DNA of 64,000 nt from Micromonospora sp. WMMD980 (lineage in GTDB: Bacteria; Actinomycetota; Actinomycetes; Mycobacteriales; Micromonosporaceae): contig NZ_JARUBE010000003.1 in the NCBI RefSeq assembly GCF_029626035.1, positions 6,200,001 through 6,264,000 of the forward strand, read 5' to 3'. Within the stretch, counting starts at the first letter, position 1, and every line of letters begins with the position of its first letter. A program made the position numbers and the translations under genes. Under the pieces are notes generated by a model. It did no database searches and was not told where the DNA came from. It saw only the letters and a program-made list of their open reading frames with translations. This document shows positions 23,314-31,453 of the stretch, piece after piece.

Positions 23314-25839
23314 ATGGCCGGCCGGAACCAAGGACGCCGATCGACGGAGCGGGCCTGGCTCATCACCGCACCACTGACGCTCAGCGCGGTCATCTTCAGC
23401 ACCGCGATCGCGATCATCGCGGACGACCCCCTCGGTGACTGGGGCTGGGGCTTCGTCCTGCTCCTCGTGATGACAGCGGTCAGCGTTCCCGTCCTCAACT
23501 TCATCGTCCGGCGCCAGTCGGTCGCCGTGACGCTGACCGAAGTGCCGTTGGTGGTGGCGCTGTTCTACCTGCCACCACTGACGGTGGTCCTCATCTACAC
23601 GCTGTCGACGCTGGGCTGGTGCGTCTGGCACCGCTTCACGCCGGCGAAGCTGTGGTTCAACGCGGCCAAGGCCGCGGCCGCGACCTCGCTGGCCGGCCTC
23701 GTCCTCCTGGCCCTGCCGCCGTTGCAGGGCGTCGACCGGCCGGGCACCTGGGCCAGCCTCTTCGTCGCGATCAACACCATCACCCTGGTCAGCCTGCTCT
23801 CCGTGGTCGGCGTGCACGTGCTCCTCCAGGGTTGGCAGCCCGGCCGCGAGGCGTTGCGTACCGCCCCCTCCGTCTTCCTCACCTCGTCGATCAACGCCTC
23901 GATCGGGCTGCTCATCCTGATCGCGTTGGAGACGACCTGGTGGTCCGCGTTGCTGCTCGGCGCGCTCTTCGTCGCGCTCGGCCAGGTCTACCGCTCCTAC
24001 TCCCAGTTCTTCCAGCAGCACCGCACGCTGGCCGGCATGTACGACCTGGCCCGCCTGATCACCACCAGCGCCGAGGGCGCGCTGGGTGACGTGCTGCTCG
24101 ACCGGGTCCGCGCGCTGATGCAGGCGGAATACGCCACGCTCTGGCTGCCGGCCCAGGGGCGGCACCCGGAGGTGCTGCTCACCGCGCGCGTCGACGCGCC
24201 CGGCCTGCTGGACGTCGCCCCGACCCCCGCGGTGTTCCGGGAGCAGGCGCGCAGCCTGGGCCGCACGCTGACCACCGGTCGGCAGTTGGGCGCCGACACC
24301 GCGCTGCGCGGCGTCGCCGACGTGAAGCAGGTCAAGGACGCCATCGTGGTGCCGCTGCGCTCGGGCCAGGCGGTGATCGGGACGCTGGAGGTGGTCAACC
24401 GGATCAGCGACGTCGGCCACTTCACGCCGCGTGACCTGCCCGTCTTCGAGACGGTCGCCGCGCACGCCGCGGTCGCCCTGGAAAACTCGCGCCTCGTCGA
24501 CCGGTTGCGGCACGACGCCGACCACGACGGGCTCACCAAGCTGCCCAACCGGCGCCGGCTCGTCTCGGCGGTCGCCGAGGCGATCAAGATCGGCGCGCCG
24601 GACGAGGTGGTGGCGCTGCTGCTCTTCGACGTCGACCGGCTGCGCCAGGTCAACGAGTCGCTCGGCCACGCGGCCGGCGACAAGGTGCTGGTCGAGGTGG
24701 CCGAGCGGCTGCGCGCCTGCGCCCCCTCCTCGGCGCTCGTCGGCCGCGTCGGTGGCGACGAGTTCCTGGTGACGCTGCGGCTGGAGAGCGCCGACGCGGC
24801 GCTGGAGCTGGCCGCCCAGCTTCGCGAGCAGATCCGCGACGAGATGGTCTTCGACACGCTCACCCTGGACGTCGACACCGCCGTCGGCGTGGCCGTGCAC
24901 CCCGACCACGGCGGCGACGCGGTGGCCCTGCTCCAGCGGGTCGACCTGGCCGCCACCGCGGCCAAGTCGGTGCCGGGCAGCGTGCAGCTCTACAGCCCGG
25001 CGCTGGAGTCCCGCTCGCTGCGCCGGCTGGGCCTCGCCGGCGACCTGGAGCGGGCGCTGGCCGACGGCGACCTGGAGGTCTACTTCCAACCCAAGGTGAC
25101 GCTGCGGGACCGCCGGCTGGTGGGCGTGGAGTGCCTGGCCCGCTGGGAGCACCCGGCGCACGGCACGGTCGAGCCGGACGACTTCGTGGCGGTCGCCGAG
25201 CACACCGGCCAGCTCGGCCGGCTCACCGAGTTCGTGCTTCGGGAGAGTCTGCGGCGCAGCCGCGACTGGAGCCACGGGGAGCAGGCGCTCTCCGTCTCGG
25301 TCAACCTCGCCGCCCGTACGCTCAACGACCAGCACTTCCCGGCGCTCGTGCGCGACCTGCTGGAGGAGTACGGCGTACCCCCGCAGCGGCTCACCCTGGA
25401 GATCACCGAGTCGGGTGTGCTGGACGGCACCGAACGTCCCATCCCGACCCTGCGCAGCCTCCGCGACCTCGGTGTCCGGCTCTCGGTGGACGACTTCGGC
25501 ACCGGCAATTCGTCCCTGGCCCAGTTGCGCCGGCTGCCGGTGCACGAGGTCAAGGTGGACCGCTCGTTCGTGCAGGGGATGGCGACCGACCCGGGCGACC
25601 TGGCCATCGTCAACGCGGTGGTGACGCTCTCCCAGCAGTTCGGTCTGACCGTGGTCGCCGAGGGCGTGGAGAGCGAGCTGACGCTGGAGCTGCTCCAGGA
25701 CATCGGCTGCGAGATCGGCCAGGGCTTCCTGTTCAGCCGGCCGCTCCCGTACGAGCGTCTGGAGGCGTGGTTCGGCGCCCAGGTCGACCCCGAGACGATC
25801 GTCGCCGGAGAGCTTCCGCGCCTGCGTGTGGTGCCCTGA
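23314..25839 (+). CDS. Membrane GAF-GGDEF-EAL cyclic-di-GMP protein
   Basis: The 841-residue protein starts with about seven hydrophobic segments (residues 14-235), followed by a GAF-like domain (about 240-405), a GGDEF domain with an intact GGDEF at 480-484, and an EAL domain. The EAL signature is ECL at 606-608; the other metal and catalytic positions look intact (SVNLAARTLND, EITES, DDFGTGNSS, KVDRSFV, VVAEGVES, GQGFLFSRPL). Both synthesis and breakdown of cyclic-di-GMP are therefore possible. No RxxD inhibitory site precedes GGDEF. ATG 23314 has AGGGGAG upstream; GTG 23275, overlapping the preceding peptide's stop, is an alternative start. Confidence 0.93.
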   Translation: MAGRNQGRRSTERAWLITAPLTLSAVIFSTAIAIIADDPLGDWGWGFVLLLVMTAVSVPVLNFIVRRQSVAVTLTEVPLVVALFYLPPLTVVLIYTLSTLGWCVWHRFTPAKLWFNAAKAAAATSLAGLVLLALPPLQGVDRPGTWASLFVAINTITLVSLLSVVGVHVLLQGWQPGREALRTAPSVFLTSSINASIGLLILIALETTWWSALLLGALFVALGQVYRSYSQFFQQHRTLAGMYDLARLITTSAEGALGDVLLDRVRALMQAEYATLWLPAQGRHPEVLLTARVDAPGLLDVAPTPAVFREQARSLGRTLTTGRQLGADTALRGVADVKQVKDAIVVPLRSGQAVIGTLEVVNRISDVGHFTPRDLPVFETVAAHAAVALENSRLVDRLRHDADHDGLTKLPNRRRLVSAVAEAIKIGAPDEVVALLLFDVDRLRQVNESLGHAAGDKVLVEVAERLRACAPSSALVGRVGGDEFLVTLRLESADAALELAAQLREQIRDEMVFDTLTLDVDTAVGVAVHPDHGGDAVALLQRVDLAATAAKSVPGSVQLYSPALESRSLRRLGLAGDLERALADGDLEVYFQPKVTLRDRRLVGVECLARWEHPAHGTVEPDDFVAVAEHTGQLGRLTEFVLRESLRRSRDWSHGEQALSVSVNLAARTLNDQHFPALVRDLLEEYGVPPQRLTLEITESGVLDGTERPIPTLRSLRDLGVRLSVDDFGTGNSSLAQLRRLPVHEVKVDRSFVQGMATDPGDLAIVNAVVTLSQQFGLTVVAEGVESELTLELLQDIGCEIGQGFLFSRPLPYERLEAWFGAQVDPETIVAGELPRLRVVP

Positions 25840-25844
25840 TCAGG

Positions 25845-25860
25845 CCCGACACGTGTCGGG
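25845..25860. terminator. Palindromic terminator after the GGDEF-EAL gene
   Basis: cccgacacgtgtcggg is a perfect 16-nt palindrome 5 bp past the stop. It could terminate transcription or bind a dimeric protein. Confidence 0.45.
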
Positions 25861-25870
25861 GGGATCCGAT

Positions 25871-25899
25871 TTCACCTCGGGGACGAGGTCGTGTACTGT
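25871..25899 (+). promoter_or_regulatory. Promoter for tRNA-Thr/tRNA-Met
   Basis: TTCACC (25871-25876), a 17-bp spacer, then TACTGT (25894-25899), about 35 bp before the tRNA. Confidence 0.6.
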
Positions 25900-25934
25900 T
25901 TCCTCTGCGCGACACCCCAGGGGTGATCGGGCAG

Positions 25935-26007
25935 GCCCCCTTAGCTCAGTCGGCAGAGCGTCTCCATGGTAAGGAGAAGGTCTACGGTTCGATTCCGTAA
26001 GGGGGCT
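25935..26007 (+). tRNA. tRNA-Thr (anticodon GGT)
   Basis: The acceptor GCCCCCT (25935-25941) pairs with AGGGGGC (26000-26006), with discriminator T. The anticodon stem-loop TCTCC-ATGGTAA-GGAGA gives GGT. No CCA is encoded. Confidence 0.95.
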
Positions 26008-26032
26008 CAAAGGGTCCGGCTGGACCCGCCAC

Positions 26033-26105
26033 GGCGGTGTAGCTCAGATGGCAGAGCAAGCGGCTCATAATCGCTGTGTCGCCGGTTCAAGTCCGGCCAC
26101 CGCTA
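26033..26105 (+). tRNA. tRNA-Met (anticodon CAT), elongator type
   Basis: The acceptor GGCGGTG (26033-26039) pairs with CACCGCT (26098-26104) including one G-T pair, with discriminator A. The anticodon loop is CTCATAA. The stem lacks the three G-C pairs of initiator tRNA, so it is elongator Met; a lysidine-modified Ile tRNA cannot be fully excluded. It lies 25 bp after tRNA-Thr, and both precede rpmG. Confidence 0.92.
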
Positions 26106-26141
26106 CTCTCGTCCTCCGGGTTCGCTCGGTGGCCGGTGGGA

Positions 26142-26160
26142 TGGGCGCCACAGGCGCCCA
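26142..26160 (+). terminator. Hairpin terminator after tRNA-Met
   Basis: TGGGCGCC and GGCGCCCA form a perfect 8-bp stem with a 3-nt loop, followed by CTTTGC. Confidence 0.6.
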
Positions 26161-26162
26161 CT

Positions 26163-26192
26163 TTGCATGTCCGCGTCGTCAGCGCGTAGGCT
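26163..26192 (+). promoter_or_regulatory. Possible promoter for rpmG
   Basis: TTTGCA, an 18-bp spacer, then TAGGCT (26187-26192), 44 bp before the start codon. The -35 match is weak. Confidence 0.35.
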
Positions 26193-26236
26193 GACACGCC
26201 GTAGTTGATATCCGTGAGCGAGGAAGGCACTCCGCC

Positions 26237-26404
26237 GTGGCGAAGGCGACCGATGTCCGGCCGAAGATCACTTTGGCGTGTGTGGAGTGCAAGGAGCGCA
26301 ACTACATCACGCGCAAGAACCGTCGTAACGACCCGGACCGCATCGAGCTGAAGAAGTTCTGCCCCCGGGACGGCAAGCACACCGTCCACCGCGAGACCCG
26401 CTGA
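26237..26404 (+). CDS. rpmG: 50S ribosomal protein bL33
   Basis: The 55-residue protein is bL33 over its whole length ([40 protein letters not shown]). Zinc-ribbon cysteines Cys15, Cys18 and Cys42 are present, but the usual fourth ligand is Asp45 (CPRD instead of CPxC), so metal binding may be altered. GTG 26237 has GAGGAAGG upstream. The rpmG-maoC-tRNA-Trp-secE-nusG order is common in actinobacteria. Confidence 0.95.
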   Translation: MAKATDVRPKITLACVECKERNYITRKNRRNDPDRIELKKFCPRDGKHTVHRETR

Positions 26405-26440
26405 CGCACGGCCGGCGCCGCCGGCCCGCAGCAGCTTTTC

Positions 26441-26501
26441 CGAACGCCGGTCCGCCCGGTCGACGGCCCTCGGGCCGGCCGACCGCTCGGATCGGCGTTC
26501 G
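26441..26501 (+). terminator. Long nested hairpin terminator after rpmG
   Basis: Outer arms cgaacgccg (26441-26449) and cggcgttcg (26493-26501) enclose a second GC-rich inverted repeat (about 26457-26485, cggtcg/cgaccg around cggccc/gggccg). TGTTTT follows, a T-rich end that is rare in this window. Confidence 0.65.
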
Positions 26502-26512
26502 TGTTTTCCGTG

Positions 26513-26518
26513 TAGGTT
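26513..26518 (+). promoter_or_regulatory. Candidate leaderless -10 for the HadA-like gene
   Basis: TAGGTT ends 6 nt before ATG 26525, with no ribosome site between. Confidence 0.45.
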
Positions 26519-26524
26519 CGCGGC

Positions 26525-26971
26525 ATGTCCCTGGACCCGTCCTTCGTCGGCCGGACCTATCCGCCGACCGCCCCCTACCAGGTGGGCCGAGAAAAGATCC
26601 GCGAGTTCGCCACCGCCATCGGGGCGACCGACCCGGCGCACCACGACCCCGAGGCGGCCCGTGCGCGGGGCCACGCCGACGTGGTGGCGCCGCCGACGTT
26701 CCCGGTGCTCGTGACCATGGCGGCCAGCCGGCAGATCGTCGACGACCCGGAGTTGGGCGTCGACTACAGCCGGGTGGTCCACGGCGACCAGCGGTTCGCC
26801 TACACCCGGCCGGTGGTGGCCGGCGACGAGCTGGTCTGCGTGAACACCATCGAGGACGTGACCAGCCGGGGTGGGCACGGCTTCCTGACCACCCGCACGG
26901 ACGTGCGCACGTCCGGCGGTGAACCGGTGGTCACGGTCTGGGCCAAGATCGTCGTACGCGGGGAGGCGTGA
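26525..26971 (+). CDS. MaoC-like (3R)-hydroxyacyl dehydratase subunit, HadA-like
   Basis: The 148-residue single hot-dog domain is of the MaoC N-terminal type (DPSFVGRTYPPTAPYQVGREKIREFATAIGATDP, then APPTFPVLVT and VVHGDQRFAYTRPVVAGDEL). In mycobacteria HadA pairs with HadB to form the dehydratase of the fatty-acid/mycolic elongation cycle. Here too the partner follows with a GTGA overlap. This subunit lacks the GDFNPIH catalytic motif seen in its neighbour, which fits a structural role in the heterodimer. Confidence 0.85.
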   Translation: MSLDPSFVGRTYPPTAPYQVGREKIREFATAIGATDPAHHDPEAARARGHADVVAPPTFPVLVTMAASRQIVDDPELGVDYSRVVHGDQRFAYTRPVVAGDELVCVNTIEDVTSRGGHGFLTTRTDVRTSGGEPVVTVWAKIVVRGEA

Positions 26972-27366
26972 GCATGGAGCTGCCGGTGCAGACCTACCGG
27001 GTGACCCGGGCGGACCTGGTCCGCTACGCGGGCGCCTCGGGCGACTTCAACCCGATCCACTGGAGCGACCGGACCGCCACCGGCGTGGGCCTGCCCGGCG
27101 TCATCGCCCACGGCATGTACACCATGGCCCTGGTCGGTCGCGCGGTCGCCGGCTGGGCCGGCGCGCCGGACGCGGTGGTCGACTTCGGCGTCCGGTTCAC
27201 CCGCCCGGTGGTCGTCCCGGACGCCGACGAGGGCATCGAGATCGAGGTCTCCGCGGTGGTCAAGGAGGTCACCGAGGACGGACTGACCCGGCTCGACATC
27301 ACCGCCACCTGCCGGGGTGAGAAGGTGCTGTCGCAGGCCCGGGCACTGATTCGCACTTCTCGCTGA
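26968..27366 (+). CDS. MaoC-like (3R)-hydroxyacyl dehydratase subunit, HadB-like
   Basis: The 132-residue hot-dog protein has the hydratase-2 motif GASGDFNPIHWSD with the catalytic Asp and His, then GVIAHGMYTMALVGR and VRFTRPVVV. It would be the active partner of the preceding HadA-like subunit, dehydrating 3-hydroxyacyl thioesters in fatty-acid elongation. GTG 26968 overlaps the preceding stop; ATG 26974 two codons in is possible. Confidence 0.88.
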   Translation: MSMELPVQTYRVTRADLVRYAGASGDFNPIHWSDRTATGVGLPGVIAHGMYTMALVGRAVAGWAGAPDAVVDFGVRFTRPVVVPDADEGIEIEVSAVVKEVTEDGLTRLDITATCRGEKVLSQARALIRTSR

Positions 27367-27396
27367 GGGTCACCCGACGCGCGAGGGGTGGACCGG

Positions 27397-27426
27397 TTGG
27401 GAAAGTCGTACGACTACCCGTACACT
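27397..27426 (+). promoter_or_regulatory. Promoter for tRNA-Trp and probably secE-nusG
   Basis: TTGGGA (27397-27402), an 18-bp spacer, then TACACT (27421-27426). It is placed about 65 bp before the tRNA. Confidence 0.6.
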
Positions 27427-27492
27427 GGTCCGCCGTGGGGCAAGTGACCTCCGCTCGACACCACGTGTCCGGGTGAAGGTGAGTTGCCGCAC

Positions 27493-27565
<73 letters not shown>

Positions 27566-27780
27566 CGCCTCAGGCCTGACCGTTCCCGTGGGTCGCGTCG
27601 CCGTTCGCGGTGGCGTCCGGCCCGTGGTGGTGGCACCGGTGGCATGGTCCCGAGGCGATCGGGGCTGTCCCGGCCGGTCCGCCGGCCGCGGCCCGTCGCG
27701 GGACGGTTGGTCCGGCCGGCGTGACCAACACGCCGCGCACGCCGCCCGGCGTGCGACCCCAACCCCGCACGGAGGGCGAA

Positions 27781-28185
27781 GTGGCCGAGAAGAAGCGGCG
27801 CGGCGAGAACGACGGCGACGAGCGTCTGAATGACGACGCGATCGTCGACGGCGTTGCCGACGACGATGTGGCCGACGACGCCGCCGACGCGGACGAGCCG
27901 GTCTCCCGGGGCGGCACCGCGACCCGCAAGCGGGCGCACGCCGAGCCGGCCGAGGGCCGCAAGACCCGTAAGGACACCGAGCGGATCGGGCTCTTCGCCC
28001 GCATCGCGCGGTTCTTCCGCGAGGTCGTGGCGGAGCTGCGTAAGGTCATCTGGCCGACCCGCAAGGAGCTGCTGACCTACACGGCGGTGGTGGTCACCTT
28101 CGTCGCGGTGATGCTGGCGATCGTGGCCCTGCTGGACTACGGCTTCGCCAAGGCGGTGCTGTGGGTCTTCGGCAACCCCAGCTGA
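27781..28185 (+). CDS. secE: Preprotein translocase subunit SecE
   Basis: The 134-residue protein has a long acidic N-terminal extension (about 70 residues), then the SecE core FFREVVAELRKVIWPTRKELLTYTAVVVTF and one transmembrane helix. SecE clamps the SecY channel. GTG 27781 has GGAGGG about 5 nt upstream; an in-frame GTG at about 27721 lacks a ribosome site. It is followed by nusG at 35 bp. Confidence 0.95.
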   Translation: MAEKKRRGENDGDERLNDDAIVDGVADDDVADDAADADEPVSRGGTATRKRAHAEPAEGRKTRKDTERIGLFARIARFFREVVAELRKVIWPTRKELLTYTAVVVTFVAVMLAIVALLDYGFAKAVLWVFGNPS

Positions 28186-28220
28186 CCTGCGGACAGCAAT
28201 ACTGACGGAAGTGAGCGAGC

Positions 28221-28943
28221 GTGCCTGAGTACGACGAGACCGCCGAGACCCCGGACGAGCAGTCCGCGGTGGCGACGGCGGCCAACAACGAGTCGGTCGA
28301 GGCCGCCAGCGAGCCGGAGTTCCCGACCACCGAGCCGGCTCCGGACGAAGACTTCGACCCGGTCGCCGAGCTGCGCCAGAAGCTGCGCTACGCGCCCGGC
28401 GACTGGTATGTGGTGCACTCGTACGCCGGCTACGAGAACAAGGTCAAGACCAACCTCGAGACCCGGATCACGTCCCTCGACATGGAGGACTACATCTACC
28501 AGGTCGAGGTGCCGACCCGGGAAGAGGTCGAGGTCAAGAACGGCAAGCGGTCGCAGGTCCAGGCGAAGGTCTTCCCGGGCTACATCCTGGTCCGGATGGA
28601 GTTGACCGCCGAGTCCTACTCCTGCGTCCGGAACACCCCGGGCGTCACCGGCTTCGTCGGCGCCACCGACCGGGCGGACCGGCCGGCGCCGCTGAGCCTC
28701 GACGAGGTGCTCAAGTGGCTCGCGCCGGCGGTCGAGACCGAGCAGAAGAAGGCCAAGCCCGAGGTCAAGGTCCTCGACTTCGAGGTCGGCGACTCGGTCA
28801 CCGTCACCGACGGCGCGTTCGCGTCGCTGCCGGCGACGATCAGCGAGATCAACGCCGACCAGCAGAAGCTCAAGGTGCTGGTGTCGATCTTCGGCCGGGA
28901 GACGCCGGTCGAGCTGAACTTCAACCAGGTCGCCAAGATCTGA
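28221..28943 (+). CDS. nusG: Transcription termination/antitermination protein NusG
   Basis: The 240-residue protein has an acidic N-terminal extension of about 55 residues, the NGN domain ([46 protein letters not shown]) and a C-terminal KOW domain ([45 protein letters not shown]). NusG modulates elongation and Rho termination. GTG 28221 has GGAAGTGAG upstream. Confidence 0.97.
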   Translation: MPEYDETAETPDEQSAVATAANNESVEAASEPEFPTTEPAPDEDFDPVAELRQKLRYAPGDWYVVHSYAGYENKVKTNLETRITSLDMEDYIYQVEVPTREEVEVKNGKRSQVQAKVFPGYILVRMELTAESYSCVRNTPGVTGFVGATDRADRPAPLSLDEVLKWLAPAVETEQKKAKPEVKVLDFEVGDSVTVTDGAFASLPATISEINADQQKLKVLVSIFGRETPVELNFNQVAKI

Positions 28944-28960
28944 CGCACGTCACGTCCGCG

Positions 28961-28992
28961 CCGGCGGTCGGCCCTCGCGGGCCGGCCGCCGG
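28961..28992 (+). terminator. Hairpin between nusG and rplK
   Basis: Arms 28961-28974 and 28979-28992 form a 14-bp stem with one G-U pair and loop tcgc. Confidence 0.75.
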
Positions 28993-29098
28993 TGTCGCGT
29001 GAGACTGCGTTACTCTTTAACGTCGGCCGTCCGCACCGCGCTGACCGTGCGCGCCCGCGGGCGGCGGAGAATCCCAGTTTCAAGCCCCAGGAAGAGAC

Positions 29099-29530
29099 AT
29101 GCCTCCGAAGAAGAAGCTCGTCAAGACGTTCACGCTTCAGCTGCCGGCGGGCCAGGCCACGCCGGCGCCGCCGGTCGGCCCCGCGCTCGGCCAGCACGGC
29201 GTGAACATCATGGAGTTCTGCAAGTCCTACAACGCGCAGACCGAGTCCCAGCGGGGCGACGTCGTCCCCGCCGAGATCAGCGTCTACGAGGACCGCACCT
29301 TCACCTTCGTGCTGAAGACCCCGCCCGCCGCCCGGCTGCTGATCAAGGCCGCCGGTGTGCAGAAGGGCTCGGGTGTCCCGCACAAGGAGAAGGTCGGCTC
29401 GGTGACCCGCGCCCAGCTGCGTGAGATCGCCGAGAAGAAGATGGCGGACCTCAACGCCAACGACATCGACCAGGCCGAGAAGATCATCGCCGGCACCGCC
29501 CGGTCGATGGGCCTCACCGTCGCCGACTGA
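29099..29530 (+). CDS. rplK: 50S ribosomal protein uL11
   Basis: The 143-residue protein is uL11 ([39 protein letters not shown]), with the C-terminal rRNA-binding half and the N-terminal proline-rich domain that contacts elongation factors and thiopeptide antibiotics. ATG 29099 has AGGAAGAG upstream. rplA follows at 84 bp. Confidence 0.98.
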   Translation: MPPKKKLVKTFTLQLPAGQATPAPPVGPALGQHGVNIMEFCKSYNAQTESQRGDVVPAEISVYEDRTFTFVLKTPPAARLLIKAAGVQKGSGVPHKEKVGSVTRAQLREIAEKKMADLNANDIDQAEKIIAGTARSMGLTVAD

Positions 29531-29613
29531 TCTCGCTCCACCGCTCCACCCGATCCGTTCGTGGGAGGGCCGCCGACCCGCGCGCCCGCCAGAGACCACA
29601 GGAGTCACCAGAA

Positions 29614-30330
29614 ATGCAGCGCAGCAAGAGCTACCGCAAGGCCGCCGAGGTCATCGACCGGTCGAAGCTCTACGCCCCCGCCGAGGCCGTCAAGCTGGCC
29701 AAGGAGAACACCAACGTCAAGTTCGACGCCACGGTCGAGGTCGCGATGCGCCTCGGCGTCGACCCCCGCAAGGCGGACCAGATGGTCCGCGGCGTGGTCA
29801 ACCTGCCGCACGGCACCGGTAAGACCGCCCGCGTGATCGTCTTCGCCGCCGGCGCGAAGGCCGAGGAGGCCGCCGCGGCGGGCGCGGACGAGGTGGGCAC
29901 CGACGAGTTGGTCGCCCGTATCCAGGGCGGTTGGTTGGACTTCGACGCCGCGATCGCCACCCCGGACCAGATGGCCAAGATCGGCCGGATCGCGCGGATC
30001 CTGGGCCCGCGCGGCCTGATGCCGAACCCGAAGACCGGCACCGTGACCATGGACGTCACCAAGGCGGTCGCGGACATCAAGGGCGGCAAGATCACCTTCC
30101 GGGTGGACAAGCACTCCAACCTGCACCTGATCATCGGTAAGGCCTCCTTCTCCGAGGCCCAGCTGGTCGACAACTACGCCGCGGTCCTCGACGAGGTGCT
30201 GCGCGCCAAGCCGTCCGCGGCCAAGGGCACCTACCTCAAGAAGGTCACCCTGACCACCACCATGGGCCCGGGCGTCCCGGTCGACCCGAAGGTGGTCAAG
30301 AACCTGCAGGAAGGCTCCGCCGAGAGCTGA
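29614..30330 (+). CDS. rplA: 50S ribosomal protein uL1
   Basis: The 238-residue protein is uL1 over its full length ([43 protein letters not shown]). uL1 forms the stalk at the tRNA exit site and in many bacteria represses its own operon by binding mRNA. AGGAG lies 9 nt before ATG 29614. Confidence 0.98.
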   Translation: MQRSKSYRKAAEVIDRSKLYAPAEAVKLAKENTNVKFDATVEVAMRLGVDPRKADQMVRGVVNLPHGTGKTARVIVFAAGAKAEEAAAAGADEVGTDELVARIQGGWLDFDAAIATPDQMAKIGRIARILGPRGLMPNPKTGTVTMDVTKAVADIKGGKITFRVDKHSNLHLIIGKASFSEAQLVDNYAAVLDEVLRAKPSAAKGTYLKKVTLTTTMGPGVPVDPKVVKNLQEGSAES

Positions 30331-30347
30331 GCAACCGCACGTCTCCG

Positions 30348-30383
30348 ACGGGGTCCCGCCACCACACCGTGGCGGGGCCCCGT
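30348..30383 (+). terminator. Hairpin terminator after rplA
   Basis: Arms 30348-30362 and 30369-30383 form a 15-bp stem with one G-U pair and a 6-nt loop, followed by tcgtctgtcc. Confidence 0.85.
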
Positions 30384-30400
30384 TCGTCTGTCCGGTGTGG

Positions 30401-30406
30401 CAGTCT
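30401..30406 (+). promoter_or_regulatory. Candidate leaderless -10 for the ABC exporter genes
   Basis: CAGTCT ends 6 nt before ATG 30413, with no ribosome site between. Confidence 0.35.
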
Positions 30407-30412
30407 CGGCGC

Positions 30413-31453
30413 ATGCGGCTCGACGGGGTGTGGCTTCGCTACCGACGGCACGGCCCGTGGGTGCTGTGCCAGGTCGACGTGGCGATCGGTCCGGGCGAGG
30501 TCGCGGTCGTGCTCGGTCGCAACGGGGCGGGCAAGTCCACCCTGCTTCAGCTCGCCGCCGGGGTGCTGCGACCGAGCCGGGGCCGGGTGACCGGCCGCCC
30601 GGTGACGGTCGGCTGGGTGCCGGAGCGGTTCCCCGCCGACCAGCCGTTCACCGTCGGGTCCTACCTCGCCGCGATGGGCCGGGTCGTCGGCCTGCCCGGG
30701 CCCGCCGCCGACCGGGCGGTGCGCCACTGAGTCGAGCGGCTGGGCCTGACCCGGTTCCACGACGTGCGCCTGCCCCAGCTGTCCAAGGGCACCGCCCAGA
30801 AGGTCGGCCTGGCGCAGGCGTTGCTGCGCCGGCCCGGGCTGCTGGTGCTCGACGAGCCCTGGGAGGGGCTCGACGCGGCCGCCCGCGAGCTGGTCCCCGA
30901 GTTGATCGGCGAGGTGCTGGCCGGCGGCGGCGCGGTGCTGGTCAGCGACCACCGGGGCGAGACGGTCCGGCTGCCCGGCGCCCGGCACTGGTCGGTCGCC
31001 GACGGCACTCTCACCGAGACGGCGCCGTCCGGGGGTTCGGCCGTCGCGGTGGTCGAGCTGGCGGTGCCGGCCGCGGGCCTCGCCGCCGCCGTCGCCCGCC
31101 TGCGCGCCGACGGCCACCAGATCCTTCGGATACGCGACCACGCCGTCCCCGCCGCCGCCACGCCACCCGGTCGACCCGTCGCGGGCCGGCCCACCGTGCC
31201 GTCGGGCCAGCCCGCCGCCACGGATGCCGCGCTGTCACCGGCCCTGCCGGGCAACCAGGGCGTGCCGGGGCCGCCGGGCGCGCCGGACACCGCTGATGTC
31301 CCGAAGCCACCGGACCGACCTGTCGCGAGCCCGCCCGCCACCCCGGGCGGCGCGTTCGACGGGCAGCCCGCCGGGCGGGGGAGCGCCCTGGCCGGTGCCG
31401 CCGAGGGCATCCCGACCGAGCGGTCCGGGCCGGCGTCGGAGGTGACCCGGTGA
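30413..31453 (+). pseudogene. ABC transporter ATP-binding protein interrupted by an in-frame TGA
   Basis: The single frame encodes one ABC ATPase: Walker A GRNGAGKST near residue 40, a signature-like LSKGTAQKVGLAQAL, Walker B LLVLDEPWEGLD and H-loop VLVSDHRGE, then a Pro/Ala-rich C-terminal extension. An in-frame TGA at 30728-30730 splits it between Walker A and the signature, within AVRH-stop-VERLGLTRF. One base change from TGG (Trp) would explain it. Unless it is a sequence error or is read through, no complete ATPase is made. The permease gene after it (GTGA overlap at 31450) is intact. There is no evidence for selenocysteine. Confidence 0.8.

Noticed and set aside
26033..26105. Initiator tRNA-Met
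   Set aside because: The anticodon stem AGCGG/TCGCT lacks the three consecutive G-C pairs and the first acceptor pair is G-T rather than an unpaired C1.
30728..30730. Selenocysteine reading of the TGA in the ABC ATPase
   Set aside because: The aligned residue would most simply be Trp, no redox context exists in ABC ATPases, and no SECIS-like hairpin directly after the codon was evident.
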